This document shows, one piece after another, positions 45,099 through 56,054 of a DNA stretch of 64,000 nt. Each line of letters opens with the position of its first letter. Within the stretch, counting starts at the first letter, position 1. The position numbers were made by a program, and so were the translations under genes. The DNA comes from Plasmodiophora brassicae (taxonomy: Eukaryota > Endomyxa: Phytomyxea > Phytomyxea > Plasmodiophorida): the NCBI GenBank assembly GCA_036867785.1, contig CP145419.1:1054001-1118000 (forward strand). The letters are read 5' to 3'. The notes under the pieces are model-generated. The model saw only the letters and a list, made by a program, of their open reading frames with translations. It had not been told where the DNA came from and made no database searches.

Positions 45099-45964
45099 AT
45101 GGCATTGACGTGCCTGGCGTCGTTCCGGCAGTCGCCGACGGAGGCGCTCGGCGCGCTGGATGAACTGATGGCGCAGCAGCTGGCGTTCGCGCTCGATGCT
45201 GTCACGGACGACGTCGCCGACGTTGACGCTGCCGTCGACCGCCTTGAGCAATGCCGGGCGACGCTGGACGGGCTCGCGTGCGACGCGAACGTGAACGTTG
45301 TTCTCATCGGGCAACGCGACCACCAGGAGTATAGCGAGTTGGCGGAACTGGTCAGCAACTTCCGTGGGTTCGTGATCGAGCATGATTCCGACGTTATGAC
45401 CCATAGGCGATTGCCCAAGAAGTGGCGTTATGCGCGAGCCAGCAGAACGTGCGCGAAACGGTCAGGGAGGTTGGCGATTCCCTCGCTGATATTGGTGACC
45501 GAATTCGTGTCGCCCGCGACACCGTCCGCAACATCGCATCGCTGCAACTGGACCAAATGCCATCGCCAGTTGGATATGACCTGACGACGCTACTCGACAA
45601 GGAGCGTGCTGCGAAGGAGCGATTCGCGTCCGTGCAGTCTCAGGACGCGGCGATATCGTCGAGCATTACTGCTGTCCAGCGGCTTCGTGCTTTGCTGGCG
45701 GTTGGATATGATGCCGCCCAGCTGGGGCAGATGGCGGACCTCATTGGCAAGATGGGGCACCTGCCGTCGGCGGGCGATGAATCATGCGGTCCACTGCCCA
45801 AGTCGATGTCGGATGATACGCGTCGCATGCTGACGCTTGTGAACGGCCTGGCCGCAGATCGCATCCTGCTCGCGAAACTCGACGTGTTCCTGGCCAAGGT
45901 CACGGGCGCTGCTCAGGCCGTTCAGCTTCGCATTGTTGAGCTTGTGTCACGACACTGGAGATAA
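45099..45964 (+). CDS. predicted coiled-coil protein, unrecognised
   Basis: ATG at 45099 (MALTCLASFRQSPTEALGAL). The first exon is helical with heptad-like spacing (LDELMAQQLAFALDAVTDDV, VDAAVDRLEQCRATLDGL) and reaches SNFRGF near 45375. A short intron ending at CCCATAG (about 45405) joins in frame to AIAQEVALCASQQNVRETVR. The rest is also helical: EVGDSLADIGDRIRVARDTV, LLDKERAAKERFASVQSQDA, LLAKLDVFLAKVTGAAQAVQ, ending VSRHWR at 45964. Its size and helical make-up resemble small subunits of tethering or dynactin-type complexes, but no family motif supports a specific assignment. The 35-bp intron is shorter than most here, so the join is tentative. Confidence 0.6.
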
Positions 45965-46363
45965 GCAGTACAACGCGCGCATTGTGGATTGCCTGGGGCA
46001 CCTCCGGGACATTACCCACGTTGGCGCTTCATCGCCCGCCGCCTGGCATACGATGACAAGTATGTAAGTGCTTCGTGGAACGGTTTCTATCTAATCGAGC
46101 TCTGACCTCGCGTTTGGATCCCAGTTGTGTTGATGCCCGAGGTGGACCCTGTCCGGCGGGGATGGATGGGAACGGCCGACAGGGTTGCGTCATCTGATAT
46201 GCTCTGGCAACAGTCGTCGTCGTCGTCGTCGTCCAGAGTTGCCTTTCTAACGCGCACGCTTTCATCGTCGACGACTTCGGGCCACAAGGCGGCGTGGTGT
46301 CGGTTACGAGTCGCCCTGCCTGAATCGTGATTATTTTCCACGAGCGATTCCATCAGGGGTATC
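45965..46363. other. intergenic stretch with a GTC triplet tract
   Basis: No gene seen. A pure (GTC)n tract of about 20 bases lies at 46212-46232. The stretch precedes the long single-exon gene and may contain its promoter. Confidence 0.5.
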
Positions 46364-48889
46364 ATGGTTCTTTCGGTACTGCGCAGGACAGCGAACGTTC
46401 TATTCCTGGTCAGTCGCGAACGCCCGACCCGGCGACTGCGCGTTGTAAACTGCGGGCTGCCGCCGTCTGCTGCTGATTTGCTGCCAATGGCGCTCGCATG
46501 CGTAGCTGGCATCGGGGTCGTGTCCTGGCTGATGGGCCTGGCGCCGGTGACTGCAGACCTGACTGCCAAACACGGTCCGAGTCTTACCTGGGCAAACAAG
46601 CTGCCCTGCGAGGTTGCTCAGATGATCCTGGCGAATGTTGACAACGACGCCGACCTGGGCCGGCTGTCCCAGGCGTCCAGGCAGCGATCTTTGTCCGTAC
46701 ATGCTCGGAGCGCCATGGCAGCACGGCGCCGTTGGTACGCGTTGCTCCAACCGGATGCCACCCCCGACACTGTCCTGGCGTTCTTCGGTGAGTGTAATCG
46801 CCACCTTCGCGGATACATCTCCGCCGGGTGGGTGCGTCGCCGGCTTCTGACCGGTCGTATCGCGCTGCGTCCCCAGATCTTACTCCTCGACCTCGTGTTC
46901 AACGTTCCAGGCGGTGCTGTCTCGACGTTTCGCTTCGAGGCGATGCTGAGGACGGTGGCGCTCGATTGGGGAGTGGCCAAAGGATACGCCCCCGGGGTCG
47001 CCATCCGTCACACGTCCAACCTGAACCTGTACAGCCGTCGACATCGCAAACGCGCCCTCGATGCCCTGCGTTGGCTTCTCCGTCACTGCGATTCGTTTCT
47101 CACAGACGGCAGGGCCGCAGCTATGGCGTCCTTCTCTCGCCGATTGGATTATGTTCCAAGCCTTCCTGTACGTGAAGACGCCTCGTTTGACGAAGACGAC
47201 CCGATCACGTCCACCATGTTACAATTGCTGCCTGAAACACACCGCAACGTTGTGCACATGGTGCTGGGCCAGGACGTCGCCGAGCTCTTCGACTGGGACA
47301 ACGGTGAGGACGACCTGGTGAGCGTCCTGGTCTCGTACGGACTGGATATCAACGGAGTCTGGATGGACGACAGCAACTTCGGCTGGACACTCCTGAAACG
47401 TAGTCTTGATTTGTCCAATTTCAAGCTTGCCTGTCAGGCCATTGCACTGGGTGCCAGTATCGATGACGATGCGGGGGAATGGTGGCACTTTGTCCCTGCC
47501 GTTGCAGACTACCCGGCGCATGTCGACGGCCTGCTGCTGTTCGAGGAGAACGTGATGATGTACGCGAAGGACACCGCTCAGGCGTACCTGCGTTTGATGG
47601 GGTGCTTCGAGGCGTGGAGAGTGGGGCACCTCAGTCAGCGAACTGACAATAATGCTCCAACGCTGCTCGAACACAGTCTTGCTGTGCTTCGTAATCGCTT
47701 CGGTGCGCGATTTGATGCGCGTTCCTGGAAGCATCGTGCTGCGGTTAAGGCGATCGGTGAGCACAGGATCCCCGTTGAACACCTGTTTGGTATCGTGGAC
47801 AAGGACATGATCGTGCTGCTCAGTGGTGTTGGCGTCTCGGCCCTGGCCAGTTTGGACTTCTGCAGGAATACTGATGACCTCCCGAGGATCCTGGATCGCA
47901 GCGTTCTCAATGCGACAGACGCCCAGGTCCAGGCCGCGATCACATACGTGGACGAGTACGGGAGCACGGTGCTCCACAAACGGTGCATGACGTCCCGTGC
48001 GATGGAATGGATTCAGCGTCGCGCACCCGATGGCTGGATCTGGAGAGCGCTGACGCAGATGAACCACGATGGCCATGTATGTCTGCGGTTGTGGTTGCAG
48101 CGACCCGTCCTGTATGACTCGGTCCCCGTAAGCGTTGTACCCATATTGGAAACATTAGCGGCTAGCACCAATGGCCCAATGTTAGCGTACGACGTTGGCT
48201 TGTTCGCTTGCGCAGGCAGCCGACAGCTCCAAGTTGAGTTACTGTCCTCACCTGGTGCTGTGGAATTGTACCAGGGCCATTTACTGCAGCACGCCGTACC
48301 CCACACGAGCCCACACACGGTGCTGATGGCCATCCAGACTGGATCGTTTAGTGATTCGATCGCGTCGACCTTGACTGAGATGTGTGGATTGCACGGCGCT
48401 CAGTTGTTCTACGAGAGCTACGATGGGTTGACCGTGATGCAACGCGCCGTCATGACAGATCACATGATCGTCGATGTCCTTATGCGGAACGCCCAACGTC
48501 TGAACATCCTGTACGACATCATCGTCCGACAAGATGTTGCTGCGGGTTGGACCATTCTGCATACGGGTGCGGCCGTCCTCAAAGCGACTGTGTACAGCAT
48601 GCAGGCGTTGGGAGGCGATGGAGCCGCCTGGCGGATTTGGGAACAGCGTCGGGACAGCGTATTGACAACGTTGCTGTGGATGGTGCGCACGCTGCGGGAA
48701 AGGCTGGGGTCACTGGACGACTTCTGCCAGTTGGTTAACGCACGCGATCGCGAACGCGGGATGGCGTTTGTTCAGATGCTGATCGAAGCAGCATCAGGCG
48801 ATACTCGCGTCAACACAATCGTCGGGTACTGTGCGGGCATTTGCGAGCACACTATTGTCCACCCGCTGACCGCAGGCGTCTCTGCATGA
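46364..48889 (+). CDS. large single-exon F-box-like/ankyrin-like protein with an N-terminal hydrophobic segment
   Basis: ATG at 46364, 841 residues, no introns. A hydrophobic stretch at about residues 40-60 (LPMALACVAGIGVVSWLMGL) may be a membrane segment. Next is an F-box-like block, LPCEVAQMILANVDNDADLG with RLSQASRQRS. The remainder is helical with degenerate ankyrin-like units (VSVLVSYGLDINGVWMDDSN, FKLACQAIALGASIDD, GSTVLHKRCMTSRAMEWIQ, GLTVMQRAVMTDHMIVDVLM). The pattern F-box plus weak ankyrins suggests a substrate adaptor, but the F-box call is a resemblance only. Long intronless genes stand out here because most neighbours are split. Ends TAGVSA at 48889. Confidence 0.72.
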   Translation: MVLSVLRRTANVLFLVSRERPTRRLRVVNCGLPPSAADLLPMALACVAGIGVVSWLMGLAPVTADLTAKHGPSLTWANKLPCEVAQMILANVDNDADLGRLSQASRQRSLSVHARSAMAARRRWYALLQPDATPDTVLAFFGECNRHLRGYISAGWVRRRLLTGRIALRPQILLLDLVFNVPGGAVSTFRFEAMLRTVALDWGVAKGYAPGVAIRHTSNLNLYSRRHRKRALDALRWLLRHCDSFLTDGRAAAMASFSRRLDYVPSLPVREDASFDEDDPITSTMLQLLPETHRNVVHMVLGQDVAELFDWDNGEDDLVSVLVSYGLDINGVWMDDSNFGWTLLKRSLDLSNFKLACQAIALGASIDDDAGEWWHFVPAVADYPAHVDGLLLFEENVMMYAKDTAQAYLRLMGCFEAWRVGHLSQRTDNNAPTLLEHSLAVLRNRFGARFDARSWKHRAAVKAIGEHRIPVEHLFGIVDKDMIVLLSGVGVSALASLDFCRNTDDLPRILDRSVLNATDAQVQAAITYVDEYGSTVLHKRCMTSRAMEWIQRRAPDGWIWRALTQMNHDGHVCLRLWLQRPVLYDSVPVSVVPILETLAASTNGPMLAYDVGLFACAGSRQLQVELLSSPGAVELYQGHLLQHAVPHTSPHTVLMAIQTGSFSDSIASTLTEMCGLHGAQLFYESYDGLTVMQRAVMTDHMIVDVLMRNAQRLNILYDIIVRQDVAAGWTILHTGAAVLKATVYSMQALGGDGAAWRIWEQRRDSVLTTLLWMVRTLRERLGSLDDFCQLVNARDRERGMAFVQMLIEAASGDTRVNTIVGYCAGICEHTIVHPLTAGVSA

Positions 48890-49099
48890 CTGTGCGCTGT
48901 CGACGCGCCCCTGAATACACCGACTGCTGCAAACTGTTGGATACCCCAAATTGCGGGCGCGCGTTCAGAGGGCGGTTCGGCGGCCCATCGCGCAGTTCAC
49001 ACAAAATGCGACGCGCGGGTCCCGCAAAACGCCCGCTACATAACCGCCCAGGCTGGGGACGTTTTTCTGAAGGCCGCGGCGATGGGACGGTGATGATCG

Positions 49100-51907
49100 A
49101 TGAGTGTCACGAAGGGGGCTACCTTCGAGCCGTGCGACGCATGCGATGACCCGCTGGCCAGCAGCGTCCCGGCCGCCGACGAACCCGTCGAGGAGGCCGA
49201 CGGGACTGTATGCGGTGCGGGTCGGCGCCTGCGTCATCATCGCTGCTGGGGTCTGACACCGCGCGCGCGCGCGCTCCACAGTCGCCGGCGTCGACGACGA
49301 CCACGACGACGCCCTGGCCGACGCGGACACGTGGTGGGCGATCCACGACTGGGAGAGCACCGAAATGCTGCTGAAGGGCGAGGTGCCCGTCATGCGCGTC
49401 GACAACGTCCAGTTCGTCCTGGACCCATCGTCAATGTACCCGCCGACCGCCACCGGCATGCTCTCCATGACCACCTACCGGCTGTACTTCCAGCCAAAGG
49501 AGTCGTTTTCCGAGGTACGTCCTTTAACGCGTGTCCTGGACCCGATTTAAGTGTGGCGCAGGCGAGCGGCGTGGGCCCGTTGCAGACGCACGTCCCGCTG
49601 GCGATGATCGAACGCATCGACAAGCAGGAGGGCAAATGGGACCGATCGCACTGCCTGGAGATCTACACGCGCGACTACCGGCTCTGGAGGTGGGGCGGCG
49701 ACGCCATACGCAGCGCGCTCCGTTCCCCCCTGCTCAGGCGCGAATACGTCCAGGATTGAGTTCCCGCGCACCGACACCATGATGGAGCGGGCGTACCAGT
49801 GCCTGACCGGGTACGTGTTCCCGCAGCGCATCGACTTTGTAGGGGCCGGCACCGTGCCGCCCGAGATCTGTCTGACGGGGCGTGCGCGCCCACCTCCCCC
49901 ATGTACAGCTGTTCGCCTTCTTCTACTCGGCGAGGAAACCGCCGGCCGTCCCGACACTGTACGACGGCTGGCTGCTGGTCAGTCGCGTCCGTTCCGATGT
50001 GCCCGGGGGCGCTGAGCGGCGCGTTGCCAGTATGACGCGCTTCGGGAGTTCCTTCGTCTGGGCGTACCGTCCGAGCTGATTCGCATATCGAACGCGAACA
50101 AGCAGTTTGGTCGGTCGTGGACGTGCAACGCGTGTCTGTTCGCGCCTGACACCCTGTTGCAGAGATCTGCGAATCGTATCCCAGTCTGGTCGCTGTTCCC
50201 GCCGCCATCAGCGACAACGATCTGGCGAAAGGTGATGTGCTGCGGGGGGGGGGGGGGGGGGTTCGCCGACGTCCAACCGTGCCACTGAGATGTGCACCGT
50301 CAGTGGCTTCGTTTCGCAAGCGCGGGCGCTTCCCCATACTGTCGTGGAAGCGCTCCACAGGCGGCGCGTCCATCTGGCGATGCAGGTCAGGGCCGTGCGT
50401 TTGGGGCGATCGGTTGCGGCCGGGGACGACTGACCTGGCGGATCTAGTCAACCGAAAGTGGGGTGGAATCAGTCGCGGTCGTCGTACGACGAACGGTCCG
50501 GTACCTGGGATCAGATGCGTGCCCCGCGTTGCTGAACGCCTGGCGGCCTGCAGAATGCTGGACTGTATCCTGAAGACGAACCCCGGCCAGGAGACCCTCC
50601 CGATATTCGACTGTCGCCCCAGGATGAACGCTGTCGGTAACAAGCTTACCGGCGCCGGGTTTGAATCGTCCGAGTTCTACCCCGACTGTAGGACGTGTGC
50701 CCCAATAGGCGTCGCTCGTGCTCATCGCTGCGTGTTGTACCTATGCAGGCAACCTGACGTTTCTGAACATCCAGAACATCCATTCCGTACGCCCCAGTAG
50801 TTGTGTCTGGTCTTCAGGCGCGTCTCATGCATGTGGCCAGGTACGTGACAGTGCAGTAAAGGTCGCCAGGATGTGCCGTTACGAAGGCGGCGCCAGCGGT
50901 CAGGGCGGGGCCCAGTTCATCACGCGCCTGGACACGTCCAACTGGCTGTCGCATCAGTCCGACCTGATACGGGCCTGCGTTCTGGGCGTCCAACACGTCA
51001 ACGAGTTCGTGCTGGTCCGCTTCCCGTCGTCCTCCCCCCGTTCCTAACACGTGTGCCCGACAGTCATGAACGAGCGATCCTGGTGCACTGTTCCGACGGG
51101 TGGGACAGGACGGCGCAGGTCACGTCGCTGATGATGCTGTGCCTGGACTCGTACTACCGCACCGTCGACGGGTTCCTCGTCCTGATCGAGAAGGAGTGGC
51201 TGTCGTGCGGGCACAAATTCCAGGAGCGCACCGGGTACGACGCCGACTACTCGAACACGCAGCGGGCGCCCGTGTTCCTCCAGTTCGTCGAGGCCGTCTG
51301 GCAGATCACGACCCAGTTCCCGACCGAGTTCGAGTTCAGCGCCAAGTTCCTGATCACGTTGCTGGACCATGTTGCGTCCGGGCGCTTCGGCACGTTCCTC
51401 TGCAACTCGGCCCGCGAGCGCATCCAGACGTGCCTGCGCATGCGCACCGTCTCGCTGTGGACGTACCTGCGGTGGCCCGGCTTCCAGACCCTGTTCACGA
51501 ATGCGCTGTACGACCCCAGCGACCACATCCTGTACCCGTCGGCGTCGACCTCGAAGCTCCGGCTGTGGGAGGATTACTGGCTGCGCGGTGGCCTCGTCGA
51601 GTACTCCCGGCCGCTTCGCCGGGACGCTCTGCAGCCGCGTGCCGTCTACCCGATGTGCTCGTCGACCGATTCCCTGTACCAGGCGACGATCTGGGCGCTT
51701 CGCCAGCAGGTCGAGCAGCTGCGGGCCGGTGGTTCCGGCAACGTGTCCGGCGACGTCGATGAGGAGCTCCTCGTCGACCAGATGCTGCACGACGCGGACG
51801 TCGAGAAACGCGGGTCGTCGTCGCGGGCAACGCCGCTGCTCGTCCTGCAGGCGAAAGTGATTGAAGGCGCCGGGCACGACGATGACTCCATTGTAAAACC
51901 CGTCTGA
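49100..51907 (+). CDS. myotubularin-family phosphoinositide 3-phosphatase
   Basis: ATG at 49100 (MSVTKGATFEPCDACDD). Intron 49207-49281 leads to ADTWWAIHDWESTEMLLKGE and the GRAM/PH-like domain (MLSMTTYRLYFQPKE, IERIDKQEGKWDR, LEIYTRDYR). The catalytic part has LPIFDCRPRMNAVGNKLTGA, LTFLNIQNIHSVR, WLSHQSDLIRACVLGV and the P-loop AILVHCSDGWDRTAQVTSL, with the active C-S-D-G-W-D-R pattern intact. It then continues GFLVLIEKEWLSCGHKFQER, FLQFVEAVWQ and LLDHVASGRFGTFLCNSARE. Such enzymes remove the 3-phosphate of PI3P and PI(3,5)P2 on endosomes. About eight introns, one holding an 18-G homopolymer. Ends DDDSIVKPV at 51907. The middle exons (about 49900-50560) are the least certain. Confidence 0.9.
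50244..50261 (+). repeat. 18-base G homopolymer
   Basis: Eighteen consecutive G residues interrupt a region best read as an intron of the myotubularin gene. Such runs are rare in this window and prone to length error in sequencing or polymerase slippage. Confidence 0.95.
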
Positions 51908-52277
51908 AACGCGGATGCTCCCTTTTCGATCGGCCGTACGTGCTGGGGACGGTAGCAGCGTGATAGTGCTTGAACGGGTCTGTTGAGCGGGTTGTCAACG
52001 AAGGCGAACGGCTCATGCTGGCCGAGTTGGATGCGCGGGCGTCGTACGCGATGTTGAAAGGGGAAAGCAACACTAAAGCACCTGAAGGAGCCCCCTGATC
52101 GACATCATGACCGGGGGCGGGCTGATGACGGCAAGGCGCGTCCTCAAGACGACGACCTGATTATCCAAGCCGGAGGACGTGGGTGCCACTGATGAAAACC
52201 ACCGGCTACCGTGGCCGTGCTGAAGGGTCACAAGGCATGAACAATTGCCAGCGTTCTAGTATAGTTATAATATACGG
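51908..52277. other. intergenic stretch, tail-to-tail between two genes
   Basis: No confident gene. A short open frame ends at about 52098 (MLAELDARASYAMLKGESNT then KAPEGAP, stop), which looks protein-like but is under 30 codons from its ATG. Confidence 0.4.
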
Positions 52278-53977
52278 TCATTGGGAGCCTTGGCGCATAG
52301 AATCGGCAGCGACAAACTTGGCCTTCAGTTCGACGAGCCCGGCCTGCGCCGTCTGCGAGCACGCCTGGAATATCTTGGCCATCATCAGCAGGCCGCGGGC
52401 CCGCTCGCGCCGATCCTCCAGCGGTATCGAGCTGTCCTTGAACAGCTTCTGGCACACGTTCCGCGACGTGGACTCCACGTCCAGCACAGTCAGGTTCCAC
52501 ATCGTCTGAAGGATGGCATCCATGCCTTCCTCATCCGGCGCACCTAACAGCGCGTTCGTCAACAGCGATGACTTCGTTTGGGACACCCAGGGTGACGACT
52601 TACTGGTTGGCGGGCGATCGCCGTTCTGCGTCGACCGCTTTTCCTCCTCATCTTGCGCACGACGAGACGCCCGGTACGCCTTGAACGCCGACGTCATGAC
52701 ACGGTACTTGGTCGCCAGGACATGTGCAGATTTGCGAACGCTGGCCAGACCCATTCCGGCTGATACGCCGTGCTGGAACCCGAGGAAACTCGCCGCCTGC
52801 TCCTCGTAGACGTACCCGAGGACGCCGATCAGCGTGCCACCGAACGCAGTGGACGCCAGCTCCTTGGCTTCGTTCTCAATGACCGCTTTGAACATCAGGT
52901 GCCCGTCCGTCTCGTCGGTCAGGTACTCGTTCAGCTTCTCGGCCAGGTTCACCGCGCATTGCACCTCGCGCCGTCGTTGCCGATCCTTCGAGGCGGACAG
53001 GGCCCGAGCCATGGCCTCCTCGAACGCCACCGCCTGGTCGTCCTCGTTGCCCGACATGTCCACGCCGTCCATACGGTTCTTCAAGTCGAGCAGCTTCAGC
53101 TCGCCAATGTACTTCTCGAAGTTCTGCGACCCGAAGATGACCTCGAACAGCTGGGCACTGTCGAACAGCGCGCTCTCGTCGACGGCCGTCTTCCCGTGCG
53201 CGTCGTACGCCGCCCGAAGTTGCTCATCGGACAGCACCTATGCAGGGATTGCGAAGTCAGCACTCGACCAGCAGGACGCACGGCCCCGATCGACACAACC
53301 TGGTAGGCGGCGCCCAGCTGCTGGAACTTCTCATTGGCGCGCTCGTCGTTCGGGTTCTTGTCCGGGTGAAGCTCCATGGCCCGGTGCCGGTACGCGCGCT
53401 TGATGTCGGCCTGGGAGCAGCCGGGCAACACGCCCAGCTGGTCGTACAGCGTCGTGTCCGCAACGACCTTGTTCGCATCGGCGACGTTCGGGTCCGCCTG
53501 CTTCAGCACCCGGTCCGCCTCCTCCGGCAGGTTGTACCAGATCCATTCGCGTTTCTCCGAGTCCCACACCTGTTCGCTCATCGACCCCTTGATCGCACCG
53601 GGCGTGTTCAGAATCCCACGACCGACTTGGACGACGCCGGTGGTGGCCCCGGCCAACGCCAGCGCCACACCCGAAACAGCGCCAAGCGCCAACCCTGACA
53701 TCAGCCAGTGGTCAGATGAACATTCCTTGTACACATAAATAGGATCACCTTTGGAGAAGCCTTTGATGCCGTCTTCGCGGGCGCCCTGCACGGGCATAGC
53801 GACCATGGCAGCGACGCCTCCGACGAGGCCTTTGCCGACGTTCTTCAGCCCACTGGACAACCCCGCCAGAGCGTGTTTCGGGCGGCGGACGGAGAACATG
53901 TCGCCGAGATCGGGCAGGTCATCCTGCGGGTCGCCACCGCCCGTGATCCGGAGCCGGTCTTCGCTGCCGGCCGTCAT
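52278..53977 (-). CDS. DnaJ-X (CAJ1/DJP1-like) co-chaperone with a lipid-transfer-like N-terminal region
   Basis: ATG at 53977 (MTAGSEDRLRITGGGD); upstream frame opens only at GTG. The N-terminal part holds Gly-rich helices (LSSGLKNVGKGLVGGVAAMV, REDGIKGFSKG) resembling motifs at the C-terminus of VPS13-type proteins, then a hydrophobic stretch GLALGAVSGVALALAGATTG. The J-domain (LYDQLGVLPGCSQADIKRAY, ELHPDKNPNDERA) retains HPD, so Hsp70 stimulation is expected. Intron 53238-53299 (62 bp) joins LGAAYQ to VLSDEQLRAAYDAHGK. The C-terminal DnaJ-X domain follows (EYLTDETDGHLMFKAVIENE, FGGTLIGVLGYVYEEQAASF, RGLLMMAKIFQ). Family members such as yeast Djp1 act in peroxisome and mitochondrial import. 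The N-terminal extension is unusual. Confidence 0.9.
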
Positions 53978-54434
53978 TCGGGACCTGCGCCTCGGGCGGC
54001 TGCGATACGATCTGGGCCTGCGAAACCCGCCCACCGACCGTCAGTACCGATGCGCTGTCGTCGTCCGCGCACGCCGACCTGATACCTGGCCGACCGATAG
54101 ATTATGACCGGGTAACGGAGACCGGTCCACGTCGACGACATGATTGAAAGGCCGCCCCCCCGACCCACATTTAGTCCGCGCACTAAAAACTCCGTGACAC
54201 CGCTACACTGCGAGCTGCACATAGGTAGTACTGTGTGCAGGCACGGTCGCCATCGATCGATTTTGACACGCGCCACTGACAACCTGCAGACACGGACTTC
54301 GTTTGACGCAAGAATGACGCTCTGAAGAAAACAACGTTTCGTTGACATTGGCGCTTCATTGCCATGGGTTGGCGGATCGCCCGCCAGCAACGTGCCGGAC
54401 TTGGTAATCTGTAAGAGCATTGGTTAGCAACGAT
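53978..54434. other. intergenic stretch with no gene
   Basis: No supported ORF. A short C-rich tract (CCGCCCCCCCGACCC) lies at 54152-54166. Confidence 0.5.
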
Positions 54435-54963
54435 TCAGATCGTACATAGGTTTCCACAAAGACCGCCGCCGTGAGGCGACGATATCTGAAGAAGGCGGCC
54501 GTGGCCTGGAGCTTGGCAGCGTCCAGACCATCGGAATTCTACGCAGCGATGCTGCCAGGGGTTCGTCTGATCAGTCGTCCCTGCCAGCCCGGCCGAGGCC
54601 GGCGCCGGCAGGACAGGGCGCATGGTGCCCTGTTCGTCGGTCTGGGATACGCTGCGTGTTGCAGCATCGTTGTCAATGGAGGCGGCGGGGGCGCCATCAG
54701 CTCGTTCGTCCGCCGCGCCAGATGGTTCCTGCTCCTCCTCCTCGTCCTCCAGGGTCAGGGATACAGCTGGGCGTTTGGCGATCGGCCTGCGCCGCATGTC
54801 GTACGACTTCTGGCTGTCGAGCTGGAGCACCTTCGCGGACCCGCAACGTCGTGTCGTTGCTGGCAGCGTCGCCCGGCCGGGTTCCGACGCCAGTGAACGC
54901 GCACAGTGCGTCCGACTTAGAGCGCCTCGCGCGGTCGTGGCTCACGCCGTGATCCTTGACCAA
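54435..54963 (-). CDS. possible small acidic disordered protein (low confidence)
   Basis: A minus-strand frame with internal ATG near 54794 (MRRRPIAKRPAVSLTLEDEE) encodes a Lys/Arg start and an acidic, Ser/Ala-rich middle (EEEEQEPSGAADERADGAPA), a composition usual for real disordered proteins. It ends CGNLCTI at 54435. Upstream frames toward 54963 could supply another exon. The opposite strand also has an open frame here, but its composition (long Leu run, many Arg/Cys) is less natural. No function can be proposed. Confidence 0.35.
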
Positions 54964-55220
54964 CGCCCGTTCGTCGATTCTGGATGACGCTTACAACACG
55001 TGGAAGTCCCTGCCATGGCTTGCATGGCTTGTTTGCATGCAGGGACGGCGCCCGCGTAGGTTCACTGAGGTTCAATGCTAGATATACACATGGCGCTTAA
55101 CCACGTGGCATGGCACAGTTCAGAGCTTGCCAACAAGACATTGGCAGTGTGTATTGAAACCATGTCATGGCAGAGAGCCAGTCCCGGATCGTTGTCCGAC
55201 GCAGAGCAGGAGATGATCGG

Positions 55221-55658
55221 TCACAGAGCTCGGGGCCTGGGCGACAGGGGAGGAGTGTACCGGGTGTGCGCCACGAACCGCGCAGCATGCCCTGCGATCA
55301 GGCCAGTCGTCCCTGACAGAGTGGCCAGCAGTGGCGATCCCGTCTTGCGCAGCGCCTCGTGGTACATGACGTATGCGGCGGTATGTGTCGCCGCCGACGA
55401 TGCCACGGTTGACCACGAGGTTGCGGCCTTCGATCCAAATGAGGACAATTTCCAAAGGATGTCGTTCCTCGCTTTAGGAATAGCGTATTTCAGTAGCAGG
55501 AATGTAAGAAGGGCACGCGATACCCGATCTGCGGCTGCGCCCGACAATGCCGCACCAGCCAGCATGCTGCTAGGTGGGACGTCGGACTTCATCCGGGGCG
55601 CCGTCTTGCCAAAGACGCCACCAACGAGAACGATGACCAGGACGATGCGCGCAATCAT
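55221..55658 (-). CDS. small secretory-pathway or membrane protein
   Basis: ATG at 55658, 145 residues, one exon. The N-terminus is a signal peptide or anchor (MIARIVLVIVLVGGVFGKTA). Two or more moderately hydrophobic helices follow: SMLAGAALSGAAADRVSRAL with LTFLLLKYAIP, SAATHTAAYVMYHEALRK and LLATLSGTTGLIAGHAARF. It ends SPRPRAL at 55221. No family is recognised; the Ala/Gly-rich helix pairs fit a small integral membrane protein of the endomembrane system. Confidence 0.65.
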   Translation of the reverse strand: MIARIVLVIVLVGGVFGKTAPRMKSDVPPSSMLAGAALSGAAADRVSRALLTFLLLKYAIPKARNDILWKLSSFGSKAATSWSTVASSAATHTAAYVMYHEALRKTGSPLLATLSGTTGLIAGHAARFVAHTRYTPPLSPRPRAL

Positions 55659-55789
55659 GGGCAGAGACAGCAGAGGACGAACCCCACAATACCGGAATGG
55701 CGGTCAAGGGCCCGCGCGTTCGTGCTTCCAATGCTTGGCGCTGAGCCGTCTGGCTGTGCCGGTCGTCCAGAGCCAGATTTAGACCGAAG

Positions 55790-55855
55790 CGTCTTTCGAG
55801 TTTCGACCGATGCGTCGTCCGGCCAACTCGACCGAAGCGTCGTCCGGCCACGGAA
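55790..55855. repeat. 24-bp tandem repeat
   Basis: Two consecutive copies of a CGACCGA(A/T)GCGTCGTCCGGCCA-type unit lie at about 55806-55852, with a diverged third copy just upstream from about 55782. Downstream, TCCTACCA(G/C)GG-like elements repeat near 55916-55965. Confidence 0.7.
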
Positions 55856-56054
55856 ACTCCTGTATTTATAACTATATACTACCTCAAAATACGCCGTGTA
55901 TCGTCCCTACCAACGGTCCTACCAGGGTCCTACCACGGATCCTACCGCACCCACGGATCCTACCAGACGGCGCCGCCACCCCCTCCCGGTACAACCAAGC
56001 GCACCGCCGCACGCATCCCCACGCAGGTTTCCACACCGCATTGTCGACGACGTC

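Noticed and set aside
54471-54896. Plus-strand 141-codon ORF with a Leu run
   Set aside because: It begins at GTG and its composition is explained as antisense of the acidic minus-strand frame.
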